Part shown: piece after piece, positions 1 through 10,430 of the stretch | How the letters are laid out: every line of letters begins with the position of its first letter | How positions within the stretch are numbered: position 1 is the first letter of the stretch | Translations under genes and position numbers: made by a program | The notes under the pieces: generated by a model | Databases searched by the model: none | Seen by the model: only the letters and a program-made list of their open reading frames with translations | What the model was told of the DNA's origin: nothing | Assembly: GCA_964058805.1 (NCBI GenBank) | Contig: CAXKVV010001223.1 | Coordinates: 1 to 32,510, forward strand | Direction: 5' to 3' | Source: Schoenoplectus triqueter | Lineage: Eukaryota; Streptophyta; Magnoliopsida; Poales; Cyperaceae | DNA length: 32,510 nucleotides

Positions 1-861
1 CGGAGTCAATCGTTGGGCTTGTGCATCATCCAAGAATCTCCTTTTTCTGGTTTTGCAATTAATTAAAGTGAAAAGGTGGTTAGTACATTCTCCGAGTATG
101 GTTAAAAAGTAAAGTTTTTTTCTACAGTTCTTTCTTTTCATATCACCGGCTATTCTCATCTGATGTCAAGGTTTCATCTGCCTAGTGGTTAATTTTTTTT
201 TTGTTGTTAAATGCCTACTTGCCTAGTGGTTAATTGGAGGCTTATAGCTGTAGTTTGTTCGACATGACATGAATTCATGAAACTTGAATTTTACGGGATT
301 TGGTTTGTGCGTTTCTATTTATAAGAACTTAAATTATTATAAAGTTTATGTAAAAAAATGAGTTGGAGATGAGCTTACTCTTCGTGAGAGTTATAATAAG
401 GGTTTTTTTTTTACTTATTATCACATATTAAAATAAGCATATATAACTCTCCGAATGAGTATTGAAAAAGGAAAAAAATATTTAAACAGCGAATTTAACT
501 GATTTTCTAAAAAAAATGAAATTTTAAGCTAAACTCTCTATCCTATTCTATCCTCACCGTAAGAAAAATAGGAAACCACGCCCAGGAGCTTTCTCGATTT
601 ATTATTCCATAGTTCAACTTGATCCATCGAATTGATACGAGTAGAAGGATATATGAAAATTGGAGATATATACAATTAAGCTCCCTTCTGGAAATTAAAT
701 TAAAAAAATGAAAAAAATAAGAAATTATACATAGTTTATTAAAAATACCAAGTTGAAATAAGAAATTAGCATTAAATTTGTTTGCTAGAAAAATGCCAAA
801 ATATATAATATAGTTAATTGAATTGTATTATGATATTTCACGAAGCAAAATGAGGGTATGT
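1..861. other. AT-rich intergenic DNA
   Basis: No gene is visible on either strand. The only structure I can point to is a 15-base direct repeat, GCCTAGTGGTTAATT, at 180-194 and again at 221-235, separated by T-rich DNA. All frames are broken by frequent stops. Confidence 0.6.
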
Positions 862-1182
862 GCTTCGGACTTGAATCTATAATTTCAAATCAGAAATGAA
901 CGATCTGAACTATTCAATCTAATTTTCATATCAAATATGTTAGCAAATTAAATTTTTATATTTTAAAAATTATTTTGCTATTTTTTTTTCTAATGGGAAG
1001 ATCATTCTCAGAAAATCATTATTTTCAGATGAACCTATATTTTTCTCTCCATCAGAAAAAATAGCAAAAAATAAATAAAATATATATAATTTTATTTAGT
1101 TAATATATTATGATATGGAGATTAGATTAAATAATTAAGATCATCCATTTTTAATTTAAAATTATAAATTTGAGCCTGAAGC
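862..1182. mobile_element. foldback (MITE-like) element
   Basis: The left arm starts GCTTCGGACTTGAATCTATA and runs about 70 bases to around 930. The right arm (about 1112-1182, ending GCCTGAAGC) is its reverse complement at roughly three quarters of positions. The interior is also partly self-complementary: the TTGCTATTTTTT block near 970 pairs with AAAAAATAGCAA near 1060. No coding capacity is present. I could not settle a target-site duplication. The flanks share an imperfect direct match (ATGATATTTCACGAAGCA at 830, ATGATACTTAGTGAAGCA at 1199), which may be part of the element or of its target. The superfamily is unknown. Confidence 0.5.
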
Positions 1183-1964
1183 AACGAATCCCACAGTCAT
1201 GATACTTAGTGAAGCACCACGACAAGTACAACTCTAGTTAATTTATACGAAAGCTTAGTAAAAATAAATATATTATCTAACTCAAACATGTCCACCAAAG
1301 AGAACTCGTTGTTGGCCTAATGAAAATAGTGATGCCTTTCTTGTCTGAGAATGCATTCTCGAAAATCAAATGAGGATTCTTTATAATTACATAGTTAATA
1401 GTTAATGTGTAATCTATAAATGATCTCAAATTTTAAACATTTTCGCCAACATATTTTACGAGACTAGATGAAGGATAAAAAATGCATCAATATAGAAGTG
1501 ACAAATAATACATTTTTTTAATTTGTAGAAGCATGTATGTTAGATAGTTCGCAACATAGCAACAAAAAAGAAAAAATATATTATGTGTGATAATAACACG
1601 TAGCGCACGTACGTGATTCATCTATTTAGAGTTTCAAAGTTGAATATTAATAAACAAATTAAATATGAACATAGAATAAATCAATATATAATTGACGTGT
1701 ATCAGATCTAACAAAATATATACCTAAAAGAACTAATGTACATATTTAAAAATTTGGATGCAGAAAAAAATTTGACAATTTGAGAACCGTCTTAAATATG
1801 TATTTCATCTCTTTATTCATATTCGAATAAGCCAGATATCCATAATTTTTCTACACAGTAAAATCAAATGCTATGCGTATTCGTTTGATTTTTGTAAATA
1901 TAAAAAACAAATATATAATTCTAATGAATTATAAAGAGAATTACGTTGAGGTGGTACATCTAGT
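1183..1964. other. AT-rich intergenic DNA, nothing recognised
   Basis: I see no open frame of note, no RNA gene and no clear repeat in this stretch. Confidence 0.5.
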
Positions 1965-2090
1965 TTTTCTTTTATAAAAAAGATAGAGAAAGCTTCAAAT
2001 TTTGATCATATAAAAGGTCTCTCATCCGGATTTCGAACTTGTGATCTCCCACACTAAAGATATTATCTTTTGCTGGGTGCTACCTGTAGT
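1965..2090 (-). repeat. possible tRNA-derived SINE remnant
   Basis: Read on the minus strand there is a B-box-like motif AGTTCGAAATCC (2028-2039) about 30 bases downstream of GTAGCACCCAGCA (2071-2083), which vaguely resembles an A box. A run of six T residues follows near 1976-1981, as in a Pol III terminator. This order and spacing fit the tRNA-related head of a plant SINE. The A box is a poor match and no tail or target duplication was found, so this is tentative. Confidence 0.25.
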
Positions 2091-2440
2091 TAGTCATGAA
2101 CGGATTTACTATAGACTCAAAGTATATAGTTAATCATCTCTAACTCTTGATTTATGGGTCTCACTAAATTCTTTTTATCAAAATCTTGTGGGATACAAAA
2201 TAGAAACAATTTTTAAAATTTCCTAAATATTTAGTTTGGATTTTTTAAAGTGGCTCAATAATAATAATAATAAAACAATGCTAGAAATAGGTCCTTTTTA
2301 AAAATCAAAAATAAATAATTAAAATTTTCAATAATAAATTAAAATTATATCGCACAAAATTTTGATATAAAGAATTAAACAAGACATATAAATCGAGATT
2401 TAAAAATAATTAGCTATATTATATTTTTGGAGTTTTTAAC
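2091..2440. repeat. degenerate relative of the TA foldback family
   Basis: The segment holds AAAATCTTGTGGGATACAAA near 2185 and, in reverse orientation, CACAAAATTTTGATATAAAG near 2355. These are the two arm signatures of the foldback elements at 5545-6363. The middle carries an (AAT)n run. The arms are much more diverged than in the pair at 5.5-6.4 kb, and no boundaries can be fixed. Confidence 0.35.
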
Positions 2441-2580
2441 AAATCGGTCACTAATTATTCATAGCACCAATCATAACTCTTTATGAAGATGGATAATTTA
2501 TTAAATTATAAACAGGAAGGCAAACGAAGTGAATAAAAATATGTTCCATTACGTGCACCCTCTACCCGCCGACTCCAAAT

Positions 2581-2961
2581 CGGCTGTTATTATCAGAGAA
2601 TAATAGAGTCCTATTATCAATTTCAAAAAAATAGAAAAAAAAATAAAAAATAGAAAAAATCTTATAGATATGTTATTTTACTTATAGATTGATAGTCTAT
2701 CATATTTTATATAATTTCATTAATGTTTGATAGTCTATCAAAGATCGTTAATTTGGAACCGTTATAAATATTAGTGAAAAACCGTTAAATTTGATTATCT
2801 TTAATGGACTATTAAACGTTAATGAAATTATATGAAATTTGACAGTCTATCAATCTATAAATAAAATAATATATTTATAAAGTTTTTTCTATTTTTAAGA
2901 TTTGTTTTCTATTTTTTTGAAATTAATAACAACACTCTGTTCTTCTCCAAAAATAACACCT
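2581..2961. mobile_element. foldback MITE, copy A of a three-copy family
   Basis: The element is palindromic over nearly its whole length. Left end GGCTGTTATTATCAGAG and right end CTCCAAAAATAACACC are imperfect inverted repeats that continue through a shared ATTTCAAAAAAATAGAAA block. The core matches copies at 9065-9350 and 27930-28180, sharing ATAGATTGATRGT, TTTCATATAATTTCATT, a CTTTRATGGAC segment and ATCAATCTATAA near the right arm. It is non-coding. No target-site duplication was evident. The terminal 20 bases differ from those of copies B and C, so the boundaries are approximate. Confidence 0.65.
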
Positions 2962-3116
2962 GCGACCCAACCATATACAGTCCAAATTATTTGAACTATA
3001 TATGACCTGGCACGTGTTATGTCCTGCTCGTTTTTGTGATAATCAAACCTTTTCTCAGAAGGGTACAATGTAAGTTTTTAATCTTTCCACACATGAGGCC
3101 CCTTCTTCTTGTTGTG
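2962..3116. promoter_or_regulatory. possible promoter-like patch (TATA, G-box)
   Basis: TATATAT at 2997-3003 and a perfect CACGTG G-box at 3011-3016 lie in DNA that turns distinctly less AT-rich just before the hairpin at 3117-3183. No gene follows that I can recognise. The G-box lies downstream of the TATA-like run rather than upstream, which argues against a normal core promoter. Confidence 0.2.
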
Positions 3117-3183
3117 GCAGAGCGATGAGAGAGGCTTAGACAGCAAGTCTCTGGGCATTTCCTCTCCTAATTATTGCTCTGCA
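3117..3183. other. GC-richer imperfect hairpin
   Basis: GGCAGAGCGATGAGAGAGG (from 3117) can pair with CCTCTCCTAATTATTGCTCTG (3161-3181), leaving a 2-3 base bulge and a loop of about 26 bases. An alternative inner stem AGAGGCTT/AAGTCTCT is also possible. The arms do not match any conserved plant microRNA that I know. It could be a young microRNA precursor, a structured non-coding RNA or chance. Confidence 0.25.
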
Positions 3184-4698
3184 GTGTGGCACAAGCAAGC
3201 ACATATCAAGTCCTTTTCTTAGGTTTGGCTATTTCTTCATGATTTTAACTCCTAGTCCTTGTATTGTTGTGCAATTAATTGTCATTGTACCAATCGGAAT
3301 CTCTTCTGCCATTTATCTGTAGCGGCTTGTGTTAATTAGCTGTACCTATCTAACACACTTGCGAAATTACATAATAAATTTGAGTTATGTTATTATGTAT
3401 AGTCAGGATTATTCAATATTATGCATGCCCCTGAATGATTTTTCATACTCAAATAGTAAAATTCTATAATTTAATTTGATTAATTAACAAATTAATATTT
3501 TGTAAAAAAATCAAATTATTTCATGTTATGAAACCTATTTGCTATATGCATGTACTATCCATCGGACAGGATCTAAAGAAAAATAATGATTTTAAAAATT
3601 CTATAACATTCAGTATATATATAAATCGAATTGAACGGTTTGAAATAATTATCTGAATCTTAAAATTCGAAATTTGACAATATGTATAGCTTACTGAACA
3701 AATTTCGTAAATAGAGTTACCTCCTCCCCCTCCTCCTGCTCTTTAATATTAGGGACGACTAATTCTTGTTTATTCAACTATCAACTAAATAAATATAATA
3801 CATTTATAGTGTCATACGTATGATGACACATAATACTAGATCCGCATTGGCCAAGCTGCTAAACTGGCTAAAGTACTAATAAACCCTGTCAGTAAAATAG
3901 GTTCTATGGAAAGCAAAGATGGCAAGGGTTATATATGAATATGAGGTTTGAGTTTTTTGGTCAAGAATGTAAAAAAACCATTTGAGACTTCTGTATAGAT
4001 CAAGCTTTTGAAAACAGAGTTTTAACTTCGTTTAAAACGTTAAAACTATGTTGAGACACTCTAACGTTAAGTAGTGAAAAAAAAACAGATTTTACTGATT
4101 ATTTAGGATTTAACACTTTAATTTAACGAAGGTATATATAAAACCGTTAAAATCCGTATCATTAAAATAAAATGGCGTATTCTGGGAAGTTTAGAAGCCC
4201 CATAAGCTTTTTTCGAGCCCATATTAATGATTGGGAACTCTTGAATTATTTTCTCACTATTATCTAAAACTTTTTTCTTTTAATCTTGTGGATGTTACAA
4301 TTAGCCGTTTTTGAGATTTTAAGTGCTTAATTAGTATTATAAATATTATTTTTACTTTATTATTAAATACCATTATATGATATTTCATTATCTAATATTT
4401 TTTAATTGTAAAAAATAGATAGAAAATGATGGTCCATATTACGATCTAACGGTTGCGTAATTTTGGTTTAACATTAAATTGAAAAAATACTAGTATCACC
4501 GTTAAGAGCCGTTAAATTTTTTTTTTTAAATGTGATATCTCATCTTCAAAATTATTGCCAGTGGTAAAAAGATAAAAAGAAAAATGAGGAGACAACACAT
4601 ATAATATATAATAGAATCACTGATTGCTCCACTGATGGTTTTTCCTTTTATAAACATTCTAAAACTCTGAACCAGTAGAACTCAAGAGCGAGCTGATG
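3184..4698. other. AT-rich intergenic DNA
   Basis: No gene is visible. There is a short C/T-rich patch at 3721-3742. The stretch 4020-4160 repeats TAACG/CGTTAA motifs, which look like decayed transposon sub-terminal sequence, but no ends can be drawn. Confidence 0.5.
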
Positions 4699-4720
4699 TT
4701 AGTTATATATATATATATAG

Positions 4721-5190
4721 CTATATACCCGCGCGTTGCAGCAGAATTTTTTATTTAAATATTAAAATATTATAAGATAAAAAAAATTATATTTATCTAA
4801 TATTAAATTATAAATTCACCAAATTATAGAGAAAACATATAATAAAGACTATATTTAATTTTGGATGAGATTTTTGCACAATATGAGTTAATGATTCATG
4901 ATTTTAATGGAAAGAAAAGTAAATTATTCTAACATATATAATCACAATTAATTCCTTATCAAATATGCACAAAGTTGCTAAATAAAAAACAAAAATTATG
5001 GAAATAATAGTATATAAGGGAAAGAAATGGAGAGAAAGAGGGGATCAATGGATGCGATCACATACGTTCGATCAACCAACAATAAATATTATCCGTCTAA
5101 TTGAGAGATAAAATGGGTATAATAAAAATTTACAATGACAAAAAATGGACCCTCCAATTCTTAGATGCTTTATATAATAGTATAGATATA
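4721..5190. repeat. possible dispersed element with CCCGCGCGTTGCA end
   Basis: After a (TA)n run (4702-4718) the sequence reads CTATATACCCGCGCGTTGCA (4721-4740), a strikingly GC-rich block in AT-rich DNA. From memory this kind of motif recurs at the ends of dispersed plant repeats. The presumed far end is TTATATAATAGTATAGATAT near 5171-5190. The interior has no coding capacity. Class and exact ends are uncertain. Confidence 0.3.
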
Positions 5191-5280
5191 TATTGACAAA
5201 AGCAGGCAAAATATGTACCATTTTCCATTAAGATGTTAGTTATATATAATTTAATTTAATTACAAATAGTATTTGATTGG

Positions 5281-5460
5281 ATAGCCCCTAATATTTAATA
5301 TTTTAGTGCTGATTTTCAAATTTTTAATATTTTATTATTATTTTAGTGCTGATTTTCAAAAATCCAAAACAAATACTTAGAAAACTCGAAATACCCTAAA
5401 TTTTTTTATCCCCTAATATTTTGATATGAAAAATTTAATGAGAATGATAATTTTAAATTT
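5281..5460. repeat. half copy of TA foldback family with local duplication
   Basis: The right part (5361-5460) matches the right arm of the elements at 5545-6363: AAAACTCGAAA, then a CTAAATTTTT block, then GATATGAAAAATTTAATGAG. The 20-base word TTTTAGTGCTGATTTTCAAA occurs at 5301-5320 and again at 5341-5360, so this half copy also carries a 40-base-period tandem duplication. The left arm is missing. Confidence 0.5.
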
Positions 5461-5544
5461 CAAACGTGTTTACGATAAAATTTGAGCCGTATGCACTTGG
5501 ACTCGAAATGCAAACATTTTCACAATAGTCTAATTATATATATG

Positions 5545-5954
5545 AGTAAATCTAGCACGCTCTTAAGCTTACGGAGGCCTTCTGTGAACTTAACTCAAAA
5601 ATTATATCAAATTATCTCTAAATTTTGATTTATTATGCTCATTAAATTTTTCATATGAAAATCTTGTGGGATGCAAAAATTTGAGGTGTTTTGAGTTTTT
5701 TAAGTCATCGTTTTCAATTTTTAAAAATAATATATAAATATTAAATATTTTATTATTTTTTATAGAGCTGATTTTCAAAAATTAAAAATGATAACTTAAA
5801 AAACTCGAAACATTTCAAATTTTTGCATCTCATAAGATTTTTATATGAAAAATTTAATGAGCATGATAAATCAAAATTTAGAGATGATTTGATATATTTT
5901 TTGAGCTAAGTTCACAGAAGACCTCTGTTAGTTTAAGAACATGCTAGATTTACT
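5545..5954. mobile_element. foldback MITE in a TA repeat, copy 1
   Basis: The ends are inverted repeats: AGTAAATCTAGCACGCTCTT on the left and AAGAACATGCTAGATTTACT on the right, and the match runs through most of each arm. The left arm carries AAAATCTTGTGGGATGCAAA and the right arm its complement. The hinge is a TTTTTTATAGAGCTGATTTT segment near 5757. Both flanks are TA repeats, so a TA duplication cannot be separated from the target. The element is non-coding. A TA target is typical of Tc1/mariner-derived MITEs, but these termini are not the classical Stowaway ends. Confidence 0.75.
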
Positions 5955-5978
5955 ATATATATATATATATATATATAT
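5954..5978. repeat. (TA)n microsatellite
   Basis: An uninterrupted TA run separates the two foldback elements. A matching run follows the second element at 6363-6391, which suggests both inserted into one TA tract. Confidence 0.9.
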
Positions 5979-6359
5979 AGTAAAGATATCGTGAGTTTAA
6001 CTCAAAAAGCATATCAAATCATCTGCAAATTTTAATTTATCATCATCATTAAATTATTTATATGAAAATCTTATGGGATGCAAAAATTTAGAGTGTTTTG
6101 AGGTTTTTAAGTCATCATTTTTAATTTTTTAAAATGATGTTCAAGTATTAAATATATTATTATTATTATTATTAGAGCTAATTTTCTAAAATTAAAAACC
6201 ATGACTTAAAAATCTCAAAACACTCTAAATTTTTAATCCCATAAGATTTTGATATAAAAAATTTAATGAGCATGATAAATTAAAATTTAAAGATGATTTG
6301 ATATATTTTTTTAGTTAAGATCACGGAATGTTTTCGTGAACTTATGCTTACAGTATTTT

Positions 6360-6363
<4 letters not shown>
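5979..6363. mobile_element. foldback MITE in a TA repeat, copy 2
   Basis: This is the same family as 5545-5954 and lies in the same orientation. Left end AGTAAAGATATCGTGAGTTT, right end CACAGT-like sequence ending TATTTTTACT at 6363. The left arm keeps AAAATCTTATGGGATGCAAA, and the right arm has AATTTTTAATCCCATAAGAT. Compared with its own right arm, the left arm lacks about 25 bases next to the terminus. The hinge is an (ATT)n run near 6158-6173. It is non-coding. Confidence 0.75.

Positions 6364-6391
<28 letters not shown>
6363..6391. repeat. (TA)n microsatellite
   Basis: A pure TA run directly abuts the right end of foldback copy 2. Confidence 0.9.
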
Positions 6392-6394
<3 letters not shown>

Positions 6395-8587
6395 CTTATT
6401 TGACGTAATGGTAATGTAATTTAAAGAGCATCCATAGAAGTGCTTTCAAATTAATTCATCAAATTTTCTTTGTTTTAATATTTCTTTCAAACATGGTTAA
6501 AGATAATTTAACACTTCACTTTCATTTTACTTTGCTTACCAAACGGGAGTTAAAGTTGCCACATAATTTCTTCTATATAAGAAATACAGAAATTTACGAA
6601 GTAGTATTTTGCTCCCTTCACATATTAGGTCTATTTAATATTTTTTTTAAAATTTACAAATAAAAATAAGAACTGTATCATCTATCATCAAGATTTGACA
6701 TGTATCGTAATTAAGTAATTTGAAATTGATTTGGACATCTATTAAACATTTTTAAAATTAGGTTCATTGATTGCTCATTGATTGAGTGATTTTCAATTCT
6801 CAAAAAATCTAATATACTCCTAGTGTACTCTAAATGATGTAAATAAAGAATCTGCAATTTCAATTTTTTATTACATTAATAAAAAAACATGGATATATTG
6901 TATTATATAAGATGTATAATGATTGATCATAATGGATGTAAAGTGACTTTGTTATTGCCAAATGGGTGCTAGATAAATTTTCGTATATCGTTATTTTTTT
7001 TTGTGATTGCACATTCAATTCTTTTTTACTTCGATTTCCTCCAGATGGTATGTCACAAACCTATCAATGTTTGCTACACGTGCGCTTATTCTTAAATGTG
7101 ATTATTTTTTTTGGGTACAGTTCTCATACTTTATTAAAATAATAAAGGATCTGTCATTTTCTATGGACATTGAAAAATAGAAAAAAATTGATAAGCTTAC
7201 TAATTCTTTTTATTAATTCCATTCAATATTTTTGGATTTCAATGTATTGGTCTCCATTATACTTTTCATTTTTTTTCCAAAAAAATAAAATTAAACCACC
7301 CGTCTTAAATAAATAGTTAAAAAATTTAAAAAATATATAAAATTTGATCTATAAGTATATTTTAATATATTCATCATATTAAACTGTTTGAATTGACTGT
7401 TTGGATTTTGAAAATGTCCGTTGTAATTAGTGTCACCAAAAATTGATATAACTTATCCCTTCTCTTTTATAAAATCCTTTTTGACAAGGTTTAAACGTAA
7501 GTGTACCAATTGTTTTTATTATTTGCTCCATGATAGATGAGATGTCCGGATATAATGATGCAAACATCCAGACCATACTCCAAGTAGCATAGGCAGGGGC
7601 CAGAGAAGACCTAAAAGTTAGAAATTATCTGTCTTATCTGGACTCTGCTTTCATCAATGATCAATGGAATAATAATGATACTGCTTAGGACGTATTTTCT
7701 TTCTTAGATCTGGATTAGATTCCTTGATTCCCTTGTCACCACAACCGCCAAAGAAAATTGGTCGCCAATCCATTAATGTAAACCTTGTGGGGGCCTTTAC
7801 CGGATGCAAAGTTACCTTTTATTTTTTCCAATTTCTTTTCCTTTTACCCCAATCTTCCCTCTCCTCCGTTCTTTTCCTTTTTCCCCTTATGGCGTGTTGA
7901 AAAAAGGATATAAAATCATATTAAAGAGTGTTTTGATTTTTGTTCAAAACAAAGTTTGCTACTGCTAACGAAAGTTCGCATGATATGCCTATATTTTTCT
8001 CCAAACATCAAAGTGGGGGACTGGTGGGGCTAATCCAAATGGAGAGAATCCAGGAAAGGAAATGAAATCTAAAAAGCTGGAATTATTATGCTATTTGAAC
8101 AATTTATGAGGTGGGTTGTACATTTCTAAGAAGACGAATTACATATATAACAATGGTTATTATATGAAAACTTTGACAGTGATTTTTTTAAATGATTAAA
8201 TTAAAATGAAAATTATAAAAAGTAAATTTATAAATATGATATTGATAAAAAAAATAGGCAGCTTTTAAGCTTAAAAATTATACTCCAATATGAGGAGTGC
8301 ATATGAATCAAGGACTTAGAATTTTAGTTATCTGATGTGTAGTAAAACTGTAAAACACATGTACAAAAAATTCTTCATTTTTTATGAACACGATATATAA
8401 ATAATATAGTTTTCTACAACGTTGGATTTTAAACTTAAACTTCGACTTGAAGAATTGTTAAAATGGCTAAAATAAAGAATTGTTAAGAGGTTTTTTTTCC
8501 TTTCTCTAATATTCTTACATATTATTAAATAATTCAACACTCCGCTTACAAGAGATTACGCACTAATATAGTACAAATTCACCAATA
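6392..8587. other. AT-rich intergenic DNA, nothing coding
   Basis: No gene, RNA gene or clear element is visible. The segment 7530-8060 is less AT-rich, with pyrimidine-rich tracts at 7820-7890, but every frame is broken within a few dozen codons and I recognise no protein similarity. Confidence 0.5.
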
Positions 8588-8635
8588 TTTAAGATAGGGA
8601 AGGGATCAGTTGACAATGGTTATCTTGAGAATTTT

Positions 8636-9038
8636 GCAGTGATTTTTTATTAGAATTATTCAAATAATTCTAATATTAATAATAAGAGTGATAAAATTAA
8701 AATACAGTGGCGTTCTGCAAAGACGTCACTTGCCAGTGACGTCTTTTTTTTTAACTTTTTAATTATTTTTTCTTAAAAAAACCTATCAATACCAGTGAGA
8801 ATGTCATTTTTCTCACTGGCACTACCACAAATGAAACCCTATCAGCCTAAGGCGAGTTTAAAAAAAACTGAAAGACGTCATTCCGAGTGGCGTCTTTGCA
8901 CAAATACGCAAGTGGGACCAGCGAGTTTACACAACACCACTGGCAGTGGTGTGTTGTAATTTGTATTCTTAAAATTTTAATTTTATTACTCATATTGTTA
9001 AAAGTAGGATTATTAGAATAATTATTATCAAAAAATGC
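8636..9038. mobile_element. nested hairpin-rich MULE-like element
   Basis: It is flanked by a perfect 10-base duplication, TGAGAATTTT (8626-8635 and 9039-9048), both copies lying inside the outer element. The ends are GCA...TGC. The terminal inverted repeats run for about 75 bases with gaps: GCAGTGATTTTTTATTAG on the left against GCATTTTTTGATAATAAT read inward from the right, then a shared GAGTRATAAAATTAAAAT. The duplication length suggests a Mutator-like transposase. The GC-richer centre contains four successive hairpins (8719-8957). It has no coding capacity. Confidence 0.8.
8719..8957. other. chain of four hairpins inside the nested element
   Basis: Hairpin 1 has a perfect 12-bp stem, AAAGACGTCACT/AGTGACGTCTTT, with a TGCC loop (8719-8746). 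Hairpin 2 has a 10-bp stem CCAGTGAGAA/TTCTCACTGG (8792-8819). Hairpin 3 is AAAGACGTCA/TGGCGTCTTT with one G-T wobble (8871-8897). Hairpin 4 is CACCACT/AGTGGTG, extended by ACAA/TTGT (8931-8957). Hairpins 1 and 3 share the GCAAAGACG word in opposite orientation, so they could also pair with each other. All four use variants of CACTGGCAGTG or GACGTC. Confidence 0.7.
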
Positions 9039-9406
9039 TGAGAATTTTGATAATGAATCTTCAAATAAATATAAAAAAATTAAAATAAAAAAAACTTGTA
9101 GATATATTCTCCTACTTATAGATTGATGGTGAATTAAATTTCATATAATTTCATTACCGTTTAATGGTCCATCAAATACCATTAAATTGAAATCGTTGCA
9201 AATTGTATAATATTTTGATAATCTTTGATGGACTAGAAAACAATGATGAAATTACATGAAATTTGAATAACCATCAATCTATAAGTAGAAAAATATATCT
9301 ATACGGTTTCTTCTAATTTTTAGATTTTTTTTTAGTATTTATTTGAATATCCATTATCAAGATTTTCATGATAACTCATTTTCAAAGGATCCTTCCCTTT
9401 AAGATA

Positions 9407-10430
9407 ATGTTTTATTGCAGGAGGTCATTAAATGACGTATGTCTCGATCCCATCTTTATATTGAAAAAAAAAATAAAATTCTTTGGTATTTACATCATTG
9501 TAGTAATCTAAATTTTTTCAGTATCACAAATTGATTTCATATTTGATGCAATCTTATGATTTTATGATTATCAAATGTCATTCTAAAATTACATTTATGG
9601 TGACATGTATTAAAAAAAACAAAAAAAACAAATTTCGTATTTATACGTTTTATTCATAACATTTAAACCAAATTACCTGGGCGCTATATAATACGACAAA
9701 TCCAAAACTTGAAAAACCAATCAAAATATGTAGATGGTCATTATCAGAAAAAGAAAAGCTTGAGAACCGGTTATATAAAGGATTTAGCACCGGTTATATA
9801 AATTGGTTCTAAAGTCAGAGGTTTTGATCACACTGTGAGCTTTTTGTAAGCATTAGTCTTGTATATCACATCGTGAGTTTTTTTTTTTGCCTCATAGAAT
9901 GTCTCAATCAAACTTTCTTTTCAAAAGTTACGGCAGTTTGAAGTTGAGATGCTCAGATTTTAATTTTCAATAGAGATATTATGTCCATTTTTATCTAAGT
10001 TTTAAAACAAAAAGAGGAAGACAAAGTAGAAGAAGGAAGAGATTATAATAGAGATATCATAATCTATAGGTGTTCAATCAAAAATGTTGGACGAAGTGGA
10101 GAATGGGCGATAAATATGATAAGAGTTTATAATCTTTGGTGCCATTTTTTTTAAATTATTGATCAGAATCTTTAAAAATAAATTTTAATACAAAAGTGTT
10201 TCTAAGGTACAAAAACTTGCTTCTAAAGCTACTTTTTTTTTACTGATTTTTTATTAATAACTGATATTAAAGATGTCTTTAGCGTCGATTTTGAGTTAAA
10301 AATGGATGGCAAAGAGTGTCATTTAGCACATGTTTTGAACCCCAAATCAATGCTTAAAGAGTCTTCTCTGAAGGTTCTATCAGATAACCATTTCTAAATG
10401 TTAATTTCAAAAACGAATTTATGTAGGAAC
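9407..10430. repeat. intergenic DNA with decayed TE sub-terminal repeats
   Basis: ACCGGTTATATAAA occurs at 9766-9779 and 9789-9802. Around 10180-10330 come TTCTAAAGCTAC, GATGTCTTTAGCGTCGATTT and similar words. CACCGGT/TTTAGC motifs like these are familiar from sub-terminal repeats of plant CACTA-type elements. No ends or duplication can be set, and no transposase is visible. Confidence 0.3.

Larger units (their letters stand above)
8597..9397. mobile_element. MULE-like MITE, copy B of the family (carries a nested insert)
   Basis: The ends are GGGAAGGGATCAGTTGACAA and, on the right, AAGGATCCTTCCC, an imperfect inverted repeat. The flanks carry a perfect 9-base direct duplication, TTTAAGATA, at 8588-8596 and 9398-9406. 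A 9-base duplication is typical of Mutator-like elements. The right two thirds (9065-9350) is the palindromic core shared with copies A (2581) and C (27868). The left third is interrupted by the separate element at 8636-9038. Without that insert and its duplication the element would be about 390 bases, close to copy C. Confidence 0.85.
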
